From Pseudomonadota bacterium (GTDB taxonomy: Bacteria > Pseudomonadota > Gammaproteobacteria > Burkholderiales > Burkholderiaceae_C), in the NCBI GenBank assembly GCA_021847345.1, contig JAJZTW010000011.1, forward strand, positions 1 to 64,000: DNA of 64,000 nt, in the 5' to 3' direction. The notes beneath the pieces are model-generated. The model ran no database searches. It was not told the DNA's origin and was given only the letters and a program-made list of their open reading frames with translations. The position numbers were made by a program, and so were the translations under genes. This document shows, piece after piece, positions 31,367 through 39,075 of the stretch (positions are counted from its first letter, which is position 1; each line of letters opens with the position of its first letter).

Positions 31367-31938
31367 CCCGCTCCCGCCGTTCACGCTCCCGGTCGCACGA
31401 GCAGGGCTTCGTGCTGCTGCTGAGCCTGATCACGCTGCTCGTGCTGCTGTTCGGCGTGCTGTTCACCATGCGCGGCACGCTGCTGCAGACGGCCATCACC
31501 GGCAACACGCTGCAGCGCCAGAAGAACGTGCAGGCCAGCGACCTGGTGCTGCGCAAGGTCCAGCAGGTGATCATCAACACCGTGCAGGGAGCGGGCAACC
31601 TGCCGCTGGAAGTGGCGGCCAGCGGCAAGCCGTGGTTCTACGTTCCCAGCGCGGCGACCACGGCGTGGACCGTGCCGGGCTCGAGCGCAGCCGTCACCTA
31701 CTGGGCCAACTGCCAGGGCAACAAGACCTGCGACACCATCACCGACATGGACTCGAGCGTCACCGGCTACGACGCGCTGGTCACGGTGGTGCCGACCAAC
31801 CTGCCGGTCGACTCCTACGGCTGCCAGACCTCGGGCTACGTCGCCAGCTACTACGACATCTTCATCCACACCACCGAGGCCAACGGCAGTACCGGCGCGT
31901 CGACCGAGACGGTGTTCAAGCTGTGCACTCCGGGCTGA
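31354..31938 (+). CDS. pilX: PilX-type minor pilin (cluster 1)
   Basis: A 194-residue protein with a basic leader (RSRRSRSRSHEQG) and the hydrophobic helix FVLLLSLITLLVLLFGVLFTMRG. There is no Glu5, as is common in PilX_N-type proteins. The soluble part has NTLQRQKNVQASDLVLRKVQ and ends STETVFKLCTPG, closely matching the cluster 2 PilX ending. The ATG at 31354 lies inside the pilW end. Confidence 0.88.
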   Translation: MAPLTRSRRSRSRSHEQGFVLLLSLITLLVLLFGVLFTMRGTLLQTAITGNTLQRQKNVQASDLVLRKVQQVIINTVQGAGNLPLEVAASGKPWFYVPSAATTAWTVPGSSAAVTYWANCQGNKTCDTITDMDSSVTGYDALVTVVPTNLPVDSYGCQTSGYVASYYDIFIHTTEANGSTGASTETVFKLCTPG

Positions 31939-31951
31939 TGGGGAATCTGCG

Positions 31952-34861
31952 ATGAACCCTGAACTCCTGCAAGCGCGCGCGCTGCGCGCATTCCTGTCCA
32001 GCCTGGCGCTCGGACTGCTGCTGTGCTGTGCGGCCACCAGCCCGGCGCTGGCGGCGACCACCAGCTCGTCCAGCAGCAGTTCGACCAACGTGCTGGAGGA
32101 GGATTTCACCGGTGCCCAGCCGCTGCTGTCCGACTGGTACTCGATCGACGGCGCCTGCCTGACCGCGGGTGACCAGACCAACAGCGGCCCGTCGAGCACC
32201 TCGGGCAGCAGCACGACGCATTCCCCGCAGGGCGGAATTCCGGCCTGCAAGGGCGACAGCTACTACGCCGGCCAGACCCAGACCGGACTGACCAACAACG
32301 CCGATCCGGTGGGCAAGGGTGCATTGCGCCTGACCAATGGTTGCGCGGGCTCGACCTGCTACTACCACCAGGACGGAGCGGTGTTCCTGCAGAACTCCTA
32401 CCCCACGAACCAGGGCATCCGGGTCACCTTCACCACCTATACCTACGGCGGTGACAACAGCGGCGGGCACGGTGCGGATGGCATCGCGTTCTACATTCTC
32501 GACGGCAATTTCACGCCCAACGTGGGCGCCTGGGGCGGCAGCCTGGGCTACAGCTGCTCGAACACCAACCCACCCTACAACGGCATGGCCGGAGGCTACC
32601 TCGGGTTGGGCATGGACGAATTCGGCAATTACCTCAACCAGGGCGACAACACCGCCACCGGCATCGACGGCACCCGCCACCCGGGCGAGATCGGGGTGCG
32701 CGGCTTCGGCAACATCAACCTGCAGGCACTGCAGGCGATCGACCCCGAGGCGACGGTCAGCGACGTGCAGCACGCCTGCGCGACCGGCTACTACGAGGGC
32801 CACAAGCTCAACGACTACGCCTACGTGCAGGGTTACTCGAAGACCGGCCTGACCATCGCCAACGAAAGCGCCACCACTCGCTCGCAGGCCACGCCGATCA
32901 CCTACACGCTGCAGATCACTCCCGACGGCCTGCTCAGCCTCTGGTACAAGGACAACGCCACCAACACCAATGGCGGCTACGGCACGCAGGCCATCAACAA
33001 CCTGCCGATCACCGACGCCACCAACTTCGGGCCCCTGCCGTCGAGTTTCAAGTTCGGTTTCGGCGGCTCCACCGGGGGCAGCGACAACGTGCACGAGATC
33101 ACCTGCTTCCAGGTGGTCCCGGAGACCCAGGCCGCGGTGTCGCCGGTGGCGCCGCTGGCCATCAGCGGCAGCACCGACATCTACACCCTGAGCAGCACGC
33201 CCAACCCGGTGGCCGGGCATGTGCAGGCGTTCAAGACCGTGGCGGCGCCGACCTCGAGTTCCAGCTCGCCGCTGGGCACCGGCTCGGGCAGTGCGTTGTG
33301 GGACGCCGGCGACTCCACGCACATGTCTGCCACCGCGCGAGGCGGTGCGCTGTACTCGACGTCGACCACGAACGTCCCGGTTCTGCTGAGCGCGCTCGAC
33401 TCCGCAGCCTTCGGCACAGCCACGCCGACCTGCCTGCCCAGCGGCAGCGGCACCAGCGGCATCGTCAGCTACACCGTCAACCCGAGCTACAACAGCGGCA
33501 GCTGCCTGGGTACGCGCCTGTCGGGCTGGATGCTCGGGCCCATCAGCACGGCCGACGACGCCCACTACCTGAGCTCGCCCGGCAACGCCAACCTGCTCAG
33601 CCTCAGCGGCTACGTCAGCTTCGCGCAGGCCAACCTGAACCGCGAGAAGGTGCTGCTGTTCACGAGCAACGACGGCTTCCTGTACGCGGTGGACGCGAGC
33701 ACCGGCAACCTGGTGTGGGGCTGGATGCCGCGCCCCTTCGTGTCCTACCTCGCGGCCAATCCGGGGCTGATCGGTACGGGATGCGGCAACACCAACACCA
33801 ACGGCGGTTGCTTCGATGGGCATTTCACGACCACCGACGCGGTCAACGCCAGCGGCAAGTGGAACACCTACGTCGTGGGCACTGCCGCCGGCGGCGCGCT
33901 GCACTACTCGCTGGGCCTGACCAGCAACAGCGCCAACGCGCCGATGCCGAGCTCGCAACCCTGGTCGGTCAGCGTGGCGGGAGGCAGTTCGCCGCAACAG
34001 CAGGCGCCGGTGATCGCCACCATCGGCGGCAGCCAGTACGCGCTGTTCGTGGTCAACAAGACCTCCACCAGTTCGGGCAAGACCACGACCACCAGCACCC
34101 TGTACGAGGTCAACGTCGCCACCGGCGCTGGCTCCACCAGCGGTTCGGCGCTGAGCTTCACGGCCAACAGCTCGATGACCTACGTGCCGTCCACCGGCAC
34201 GCTGTGGATCGGCGACACCAAGGGCAACGTCTGGAGCCTGAACATCTCGGGCAGCGCGTCGTCCGACGCGTCGGGGGCTTCCAACCAGGCCACGCTGAGC
34301 CCGGCCGCGCCGGTCAACTACGTCGGCTACACCGAATACAACGGCCTGCCGTACATGTGGGCGGCGTCGCAGAACGAGGTCGAGACCTTCCTGCTCAGCG
34401 GGGGATCCGCGCAGGCCCTGTGGGCCAGCGCCGGCGGCAGTTCGCCTCAGGGCTACATCGGCAGCAGCAGCGGGCTGACGGCCAGCAGCTCGGTTCCCGC
34501 GCTGCAGTCGTCCGGGCAGGTGGCGGCCTTGCCGTCGCTGATCAACGGCGTGCTGGTGGTGCCGGTGTACGTGCCGCCCACCGGCAGTTGCGGCGAGACC
34601 GGAACCGCCTACTACGACCTGATCGACCTGCTGTCCGGTGGGCTGCCGAAGGTCAGCGTGACGTACCGCAACACCCCGGTGACCAACGGCGTGGTCTCGC
34701 TGGGCCTGGGCGTTCCGTTCACGCCGAGCTTCAGCGTGACCTCCCAGTTCACGCTGATCTACCCCGGCACCAGCCAGCCCGTGGCCAGCGGTTCGTCGAT
34801 CAACCCGATCGTGTTCGCCGGCAGCGTGATGAACAAGCCGATCGCCTGGCGCCAGTACTGA
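31952..34861 (+). CDS. pilY1: PilY1-like tip adhesin with L-type-lectin-like N-terminal domain (cluster 1)
   Basis: A 969-residue secreted protein; the signal peptide ends near SPALAA. About residues 45-385 look like a bacterial L-type lectin: EEDFTGAQPLLSDW, GALRLTNG, GADGIAFYILDG (about 173-184), GGSLGYS and GGYLGLGMDEFGNYLN (about 214-229). The second part (about 390-969) is a PilY1/PilC-type propeller with LLFTSNDGFLYAVDASTG and WGWMPRPFVSYL. Classical PilY1 has a vWA-like N-terminus, so the lectin replaces it. Cys residues are abundant. It probably caps the pilus tip and binds glycan (inference). Confidence 0.85.
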   Translation: MNPELLQARALRAFLSSLALGLLLCCAATSPALAATTSSSSSSSTNVLEEDFTGAQPLLSDWYSIDGACLTAGDQTNSGPSSTSGSSTTHSPQGGIPACKGDSYYAGQTQTGLTNNADPVGKGALRLTNGCAGSTCYYHQDGAVFLQNSYPTNQGIRVTFTTYTYGGDNSGGHGADGIAFYILDGNFTPNVGAWGGSLGYSCSNTNPPYNGMAGGYLGLGMDEFGNYLNQGDNTATGIDGTRHPGEIGVRGFGNINLQALQAIDPEATVSDVQHACATGYYEGHKLNDYAYVQGYSKTGLTIANESATTRSQATPITYTLQITPDGLLSLWYKDNATNTNGGYGTQAINNLPITDATNFGPLPSSFKFGFGGSTGGSDNVHEITCFQVVPETQAAVSPVAPLAISGSTDIYTLSSTPNPVAGHVQAFKTVAAPTSSSSSPLGTGSGSALWDAGDSTHMSATARGGALYSTSTTNVPVLLSALDSAAFGTATPTCLPSGSGTSGIVSYTVNPSYNSGSCLGTRLSGWMLGPISTADDAHYLSSPGNANLLSLSGYVSFAQANLNREKVLLFTSNDGFLYAVDASTGNLVWGWMPRPFVSYLAANPGLIGTGCGNTNTNGGCFDGHFTTTDAVNASGKWNTYVVGTAAGGALHYSLGLTSNSANAPMPSSQPWSVSVAGGSSPQQQAPVIATIGGSQYALFVVNKTSTSSGKTTTTSTLYEVNVATGAGSTSGSALSFTANSSMTYVPSTGTLWIGDTKGNVWSLNISGSASSDASGASNQATLSPAAPVNYVGYTEYNGLPYMWAASQNEVETFLLSGGSAQALWASAGGSSPQGYIGSSSGLTASSSVPALQSSGQVAALPSLINGVLVVPVYVPPTGSCGETGTAYYDLIDLLSGGLPKVSVTYRNTPVTNGVVSLGLGVPFTPSFSVTSQFTLIYPGTSQPVASGSSINPIVFAGSVMNKPIAWRQY

Positions 34862-34985
34862 CGGCTCTTTCAGGCTCCCAGGGGAGGGTCCCGGAGGCAG
34901 GCGCAGCGCCGTCCGGGATCCCGTTCCGGGCCGCCCTGCGGCTCATCGATCGCTGAAATCGATCGAAGTTACCCAATAAAACAAG

Positions 34986-35047
34986 TTGACGTAGAAATCG
35001 TTTCGGAAAATCATCTCTCCTCAATATTCATACATGTATATGTATGA
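34986..35047 (+). promoter_or_regulatory. Promoter with 20-bp inverted repeat upstream of porin gene
   Basis: An AT-rich island follows the end of pilus cluster 1. A possible sigma-70 promoter is TTGACG at 34986-34991 with AATCAT at 35009-35014 (17-bp spacing). Just downstream, TCATACAT-GTAT-ATGTATGA (35028-35047) is a perfect 8-bp-arm inverted repeat, a likely repressor site in the porin leader. A GC-rich hairpin near 34888-34922 may terminate the pilus operon. Confidence 0.5.
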
Positions 35048-35140
35048 ACTGGTTGTTGAACGCCGCGTCCGACGGCGTCGCCAACCGCCCGCGTCAGCGG
35101 GTCGGCCCTCGAGGCCCAACACACCCGGAGGAGGGGAGAC

Positions 35141-36577
35141 ATGCAGCATCGACGTTCAAGCCTGCGCGGACCCGCGCACGCCAGCCCTTGCGCGGCTTCG
35201 CGCCGCCAGGATTTCCATCAGCACCGAAGACGCGGCCTGCGCCGCGCGGCCAGCCTGGCAATTGCCGGCGCCGGCCTGTGCTTCGCCGCGCCGACCTGGG
35301 CCGCCAACTGGTTCGAGGTGCAGGGCGTGTCCAACCCGGCATGGGGGCGCGGCAGGCTCTCGGGCTGGGTCGAGCCCGACTACACGAGCAAGCAGGCCGG
35401 CACCGCACGCAACGGCCTGGTGCCACGTCCCAACCTGGTCGGGCCGCGCTTTGCCGGCAGCGACGAACTCAGCGTACAGCGCGCGCAGCTGGTGGCGCGG
35501 GGGCGCCTGCATCCCGGCGTGGACTACTTCCTGGCCGGTGAGTTCGGCGCCAACGGCTACACCTACGGCGGCAGCGGCTACTCACCCAAGCTGATCGACG
35601 CCCACGTGCTGCTGAGCCACTACGTGCCCGGCGTGCGCGTGGAGGCCGGCATCCTGCGCGCGCCGGGGCCCGAGGAGGCGATGGCCGGCTACATGGACTA
35701 CAGCTTCTTCCCGCTGTTCCCCACCGTCGTCGGCCAGCTCATGGAGCCGAGCTTCTACGCGCGCAGCCAGCATTACGCGCCCACCGCGGGCGCGGGTTAC
35801 CTGGTGCCGTCGGCATCCATGTCGAGCAACAATGGCTTTCGCTATCCGGGCGTGGAGGCCACCGACTGGTTTCGCGTGCGCCCGCGCCTGGAGCTGGCCT
35901 ACGGGCTGATGCTGGGCGAATACGGCAAGGCCTTCGAGGCCGACACCGGCAACGGGCCGCTGCTCGCCGCGCGGATGCAGGGTTCGTGGCTGCTGGGCGG
36001 CGGCAAGGGCCCGTACCGCAACGATGTCACCGGTTTCGTCTGGTACCAGCAGGCGCGCCCCGAGCTCAACGGCCAGGGCTACGCCATGCACCGCTCGGGC
36101 TTCGGACTGACCCTGCGCCACGGCTTCATGCGCCCGGGCGCACAGCATCTCAAGCTCGAGTACATGCGCGGCAGCGGGCTCATCGCAGCGCCGTCGCCCT
36201 TCGTGTCCACGCCCGGCCTGGCCCCCGCGCTGGTCGACACCACGGTCTATCCCGGCAGCAACAACACCGCCCATGGGTACTACCTGAGCGCGGGAGTGTT
36301 CGTGACCCGGCATGTCGAGCTCGACGCGCGCTACGACGTCTACGACCGGCTGCCCAACCTGCCCGCGCAGGAGCGCGATTTCCGCAACCTCGGGGTCGGC
36401 GTGCAGTACCACTTCACGCCGCTGACCCGCGTGGTGGTGGACTACTTCCATCGCCGGGTCGGCGTGCCGAACCCCGACGCCATCGGCCCCGCCAACAGTC
36501 CCGCGCGCCTGATGGCCACGAGCGTGGCGGCAGCGGTGGGCAACGAACTGGACGTCTACGCCGTCATCAGCTTCTGA
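35141..36577 (+). CDS. Outer-membrane porin-like beta-barrel protein
   Basis: A 478-residue protein with a long basic signal region ending PTWAAN (about residue 50). The mature part shows alternating beta-strands (RLSGWVEPDYTSKQ, DYFLAGEFGANGYTYGG, VELDARYDVYDRLPN, RVVVDYFHRR) and ends in aromatic SF, the outer-membrane barrel signature. It resembles phosphate-selective or general porins, but the substrate is unknown. A strong GGAGGAGGGGAG ribosome site precedes the ATG. It sits alone between the two pilus clusters. Confidence 0.8.
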   Translation: MQHRRSSLRGPAHASPCAASRRQDFHQHRRRGLRRAASLAIAGAGLCFAAPTWAANWFEVQGVSNPAWGRGRLSGWVEPDYTSKQAGTARNGLVPRPNLVGPRFAGSDELSVQRAQLVARGRLHPGVDYFLAGEFGANGYTYGGSGYSPKLIDAHVLLSHYVPGVRVEAGILRAPGPEEAMAGYMDYSFFPLFPTVVGQLMEPSFYARSQHYAPTAGAGYLVPSASMSSNNGFRYPGVEATDWFRVRPRLELAYGLMLGEYGKAFEADTGNGPLLAARMQGSWLLGGGKGPYRNDVTGFVWYQQARPELNGQGYAMHRSGFGLTLRHGFMRPGAQHLKLEYMRGSGLIAAPSPFVSTPGLAPALVDTTVYPGSNNTAHGYYLSAGVFVTRHVELDARYDVYDRLPNLPAQERDFRNLGVGVQYHFTPLTRVVVDYFHRRVGVPNPDAIGPANSPARLMATSVAAAVGNELDVYAVISF

Positions 36578-36664
36578 CGTCCGGCAGCGCATGCCGCGAC
36601 GGCATGCGGCGCGGTGCCGCCGGCGCCGCGCCCTTTTCCCCGAAGTATCCAAGCGAGATCTTTC

Positions 36665-37186
36665 ATGAACCACAAGTTTCGCCATACCCTGCAGGCCCTG
36701 CTGTGCGGTGCCGCCTTCGCGCTGGGCGCGCAGGCCATGGCCGCCGAACCGGCCGCCGCCGCGCCCGCCATCCACGTCGACATCCCGGTGCCGCTCAAGC
36801 ATGCCAACGTGGTGTTCAACATGGACCACCGAGCTTTCGTCGGTGACCTTCCGGTGGGCATGAACTACATGCACCTGTTGTCGATGCGCTATCACAAGGA
36901 CCACATCACCGGGAAAATCATCGGCGTGTTCCACGGCGCCGCTGCCTACATGGTGCTCAACGACAAGGCCTACGACGCGGCGCGTCACGTCAAGACCGGC
37001 AACCCCTACGCGCCGGTGATCGCCGCGCTGCAAAAGCAGGGCGTGCAGATCGAGGAATGCCGCGTCTCGATGAAGGCCCACCACTGGGGCAATGCCAACC
37101 TGCTGCCCGGGGTGTTGGTCAACGGCGGCGCCGTCGCCCGCCTGATCGAGCTCGAGCAGCAGGGCTACGTGCAGATCCAGCCCTGA
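36665..37186 (+). CDS. Periplasmic DsrE-like family protein
   Basis: A 173-residue secreted protein; the signal peptide runs to about AMAAEP. The mature domain (VDIPVPLKHANVVFNMDH ... GKIIGVFHGAAAYMVL ... LQKQGVQIEECRVSMKAHHW ... LVNGGAVARLIELEQQGYVQIQP) has the DsrE/F layout, with a single conserved Cys in EECRVS. Cytoplasmic DsrE proteins handle sulfur; secreted ones are less understood. The ATG at 36665 gives the cleanest signal peptide. Followed by a strong terminator. Confidence 0.82.
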   Translation: MNHKFRHTLQALLCGAAFALGAQAMAAEPAAAAPAIHVDIPVPLKHANVVFNMDHRAFVGDLPVGMNYMHLLSMRYHKDHITGKIIGVFHGAAAYMVLNDKAYDAARHVKTGNPYAPVIAALQKQGVQIEECRVSMKAHHWGNANLLPGVLVNGGAVARLIELEQQGYVQIQP

Positions 37187-37210
37187 TCCGCCTGCGCAGG
37201 CCGCACTCGC

Positions 37211-37240
37211 GCCCCGCGTGACCCCTGGGTCACGCGGGGC
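37211..37240. terminator. Rho-independent-type terminator after DsrE-like gene
   Basis: A perfect 14-bp self-complementary hairpin (GCCCCGCGTGACCC / GGGTCACGCGGGGC; about 13 bp paired with a small loop) starts 24 nt after the stop and is followed by GTTGCATTTG. Confidence 0.75.
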
Positions 37241-37498
37241 GTTGCATTTGCGCCCTGGCGCGCGCGGGTGCAGGCGCGGGCTGGAGCGAACCCGCAATCG
37301 TGCGAAGAATCCCGGCATTTTCCGCAGCAAAGAGCGGGAAATGGGGATCATTCCACGAATGCATCACGGGATCGACAAGGATTCTCGGCACCCGATTCTC
37401 GGGGAGCCACCGTTCATATCACAAACGATTCGATGAAGCCGGTTTATGATCCGAAGGAGATAAGGAACAAAACAAAATTCACCGAAGATTATTTACGA
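37241..37498 (+). promoter_or_regulatory. AT-rich leader of pilus cluster 2
   Basis: This gap holds no clear gene. Its last 130 bases are distinctly AT-richer than the surroundings. An orphan ribosome-site-like AAGGAGA at about 37454 lies some 40 nt before the chosen pilin ATG, with no start codon at normal distance. An in-frame ATG at 37433 lies upstream of it. The island probably contains the cluster 2 promoter and a structured leader. Confidence 0.4.
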
Positions 37499-37978
37499 AT
37501 GTATAACGTAAGCATTCCACGCGCGCGGGCCTGCGTGCAAGTCGCCGCGCCCCGGAAGGTGGTGCGCGCGGCGGCAGGGTTCACGCTCGTCGAGCTGTTG
37601 ATCGCCTTGCTGGTGATTTCCATCCTGACAGCCGTGGCCGTGTTCTCCTACCGCCACGAGATGACCTCGTCCAGCATCAAGGTCGGGCAGGCGGCGCTGC
37701 TGCAGCAGGCGCAGGACCTGGCGCAGTTCGCGCAGGACCACGAGACCTATGCCGGAGGCTGTTCCCAGCCCGTGAGCGCCACCGACTGGCAGATCAGCTG
37801 CACCAGCCTGACCCAGACCGGCTTCACCATCGTCGCCACTGGCAGCGGCGCCGCTGCCGGTTTCCAGTTCACCCTCGACCAGTCCGGCGCGCGCGCCACG
37901 CCGGCGGCCCCTTCGGGCTGGCCCACCAGCACCAGCTGCTGGATCACCGATTCGTCGGGAGATTGCGCGAATGGCTGA
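37499..37978 (+). CDS. pilE: Type IV minor pilin, PilE-like (cluster 2)
   Basis: A 159-residue prepilin with the site AAAG/FTLVELLIALLVISILTAVAVFSYRHE (Glu5 present). The C-terminal loop TSCWITDSSGDC mirrors the cluster 1 pilin. With the ATG at 37499 the leader is 27 residues, longer than usual. ATG 37433 would extend it further; in-frame GTG codons near 37560 would shorten it to about 7. The start is therefore uncertain. Overlaps fimT by 8 nt. Confidence 0.85.
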   Translation: MYNVSIPRARACVQVAAPRKVVRAAAGFTLVELLIALLVISILTAVAVFSYRHEMTSSSIKVGQAALLQQAQDLAQFAQDHETYAGGCSQPVSATDWQISCTSLTQTGFTIVATGSGAAAGFQFTLDQSGARATPAAPSGWPTSTSCWITDSSGDCANG

Positions 37979-38468
37979 GCGGCGGCCCACGGCCGTGGCT
38001 GCGCGGGGCTTCACGCTGCTGGAACTGATGATCGTCGTCGCGCTGGCGGCGCTGTTGTCGGTGGTCGCGCTGCCGCGCCTGACCAGCGCGGTGGCGGCGC
38101 GCAAGGCCGACTCGCTGTCCCAGCTGTTCGTGCAGGACGCCAACTGGGTGCGCGCGCAGGCCGTGGCGGGCAAGTCCCCGGCCAGCATCACCCTGCAGTC
38201 CGACTGCTCCTGGCAGGCCTCCGTAGCGGGGCAGACCGACGCGCAGCACACGCTGAGCGCGGCGCAGGTGCAGGCACAGTACCCGGGCGCATCGTGCTCG
38301 GGCCTGCCCAGCGGCGGCCTGCAGCTGAGCTACGACGACGTCGGGCTGGTGGCGCTGGGCAGCAGCGCCACCGTGACCTTCGCGCTGGCGGGCAATCCGC
38401 AGGCGCCGCAGCAACTCTACATCTATGCATCCGGGGTCATCGTCTGGGGGGCCAATGTCGCGTCTTGA
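37971..38468 (+). CDS. fimT: GspH/FimT-type minor pilin (cluster 2)
   Basis: A 165-residue prepilin: leader MAERRPTAVAARG, then FTLLELMIVVALAALLSVVALP with Glu5, followed by LFVQDANWVRAQAVAGKSPASI as in the cluster 1 FimT. The end YIYASGVIVWGANVAS resembles its paralogue (VLASGSVLVNANTSS). The stop codon overlaps the first bases of an inserted 81-bp repeat, and pilV starts inside its 3-prime end. Confidence 0.9.
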   Translation: MAERRPTAVAARGFTLLELMIVVALAALLSVVALPRLTSAVAARKADSLSQLFVQDANWVRAQAVAGKSPASITLQSDCSWQASVAGQTDAQHTLSAAQVQAQYPGASCSGLPSGGLQLSYDDVGLVALGSSATVTFALAGNPQAPQQLYIYASGVIVWGANVAS

Positions 38469-39075
38469 GCGCCCCCAGGGCCGGGCTGCGCCCAGCCCGC
38501 CCCCCGTGGGGGTCGAGAAAACTTGGGGCGGCCCTGCGTTTTCTCAAGAGCGCCCCCCGGGCCGGGCTGCGCCCAGCCCGCCCCCCGTGGGGGTCGAGAA
38601 AACTTGGGGCGGCCCTGCGTTTTCTCAAGAGCGCAAGCGCAGCAGCCAGGGGAGCCAGCGCGGTTTCACGCTGCTCGACGTCTTGATCGCCATGCTCGTG
38701 TTCTCGCTGGGAATGCTCGGCCTGTCCGCGATGTACGTGCGCGCCGCCGCGCAGCCTTTCGGCAATGCGCATGCCGCCGAGTCGCAGCTGGCGGCGCAGG
38801 CGCTGCTGGCCGTCGTTCGCACCAACCCGACCATGCTGCCCTTGCAGCTCAACCAGGTCAGCGCGGCGTCGAGCCTGAGCGACCCGGCGCTGGCGGCCTG
38901 GTTCACGCAATACGCGCAGGCGCTTCCCGGACTGCAGGTGTCGCTGGTGTCGCAGGCCGACGCCAACGGCACGCCCTGCAGTTCGTCGAGTTGCGGGGTG
39001 CGGCTCACGCTGTCGTGGCTGCAGGGATCTTCGCGTCGCCAACAGGTGTTCGATGGACAAATCGGCTTGCGCTGA
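38455..39075 (+). CDS. pilV: PilV-type minor pilin with repeat-expanded leader (cluster 2)
   Basis: A 206-residue prepilin. ATG 38455 overlaps fimT by 14 nt. Residues 1-4 (MSRL) are followed by two 27-residue repeats (each ER-P-x-GRAAPSPPPVGVEKTW then GGPAFSQ) and then ERKRSSQGSQRG before the cleavage site FTLLDVLIAMLVFSLGMLGL. Without the insert the leader would be a normal 16 residues; with it, it is 70. Position +5 is Asp, not Glu. The mature part (RTNPTMLPLQLNQVSAASS, GVRLTLSWLQG) matches PilV. Because the leader is removed by prepilin peptidase, the insertion may be neutral to the pilus. Confidence 0.85.
   Translation: MSRLERPQGRAAPSPPPVGVEKTWGGPAFSQERPPGRAAPSPPPVGVEKTWGGPAFSQERKRSSQGSQRGFTLLDVLIAMLVFSLGMLGLSAMYVRAAAQPFGNAHAAESQLAAQALLAVVRTNPTMLPLQLNQVSAASSLSDPALAAWFTQYAQALPGLQVSLVSQADANGTPCSSSSCGVRLTLSWLQGSSRRQQVFDGQIGLR
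38467..38628. mobile_element. Two tandem 81-bp hairpin-rich repeats inserted in frame in pilV
   Basis: Two copies (38467-38547, 38548-38628) differ at one base (80/81 identical). Each starts with GAGCGC, which also recurs just after the second copy, like a target duplication. Each unit holds three potential hairpins: GGGCTG/CAGCCC, CCCC/GGGG, and GAGAAAAC/GTTTTCTC. 81 bp is 27 codons, so the reading frame survives. The pattern is like the palindromic elements known to enter genes in Rickettsia, though the sequence is not one I can name. Confidence 0.8.

Noticed and set aside
31952-34861. PilY1-1 as a plain PQQ-like propeller protein or outer-membrane adhesin unrelated to pili
   Set aside because: The order after pilE-fimT-pilV-pilW-pilX and the DGFLYAVDASTG/WGWMPRPF motifs fit PilY1/PilC, and the same layout repeats in cluster 2.
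38467-38628. The 81-bp repeats as an ordinary transcription terminator between fimT and pilV
   Set aside because: The hairpins could terminate, but the pilV frame runs straight through them from ATG 38455, and a duplicated terminator inside a tightly overlapping operon is unlikely.
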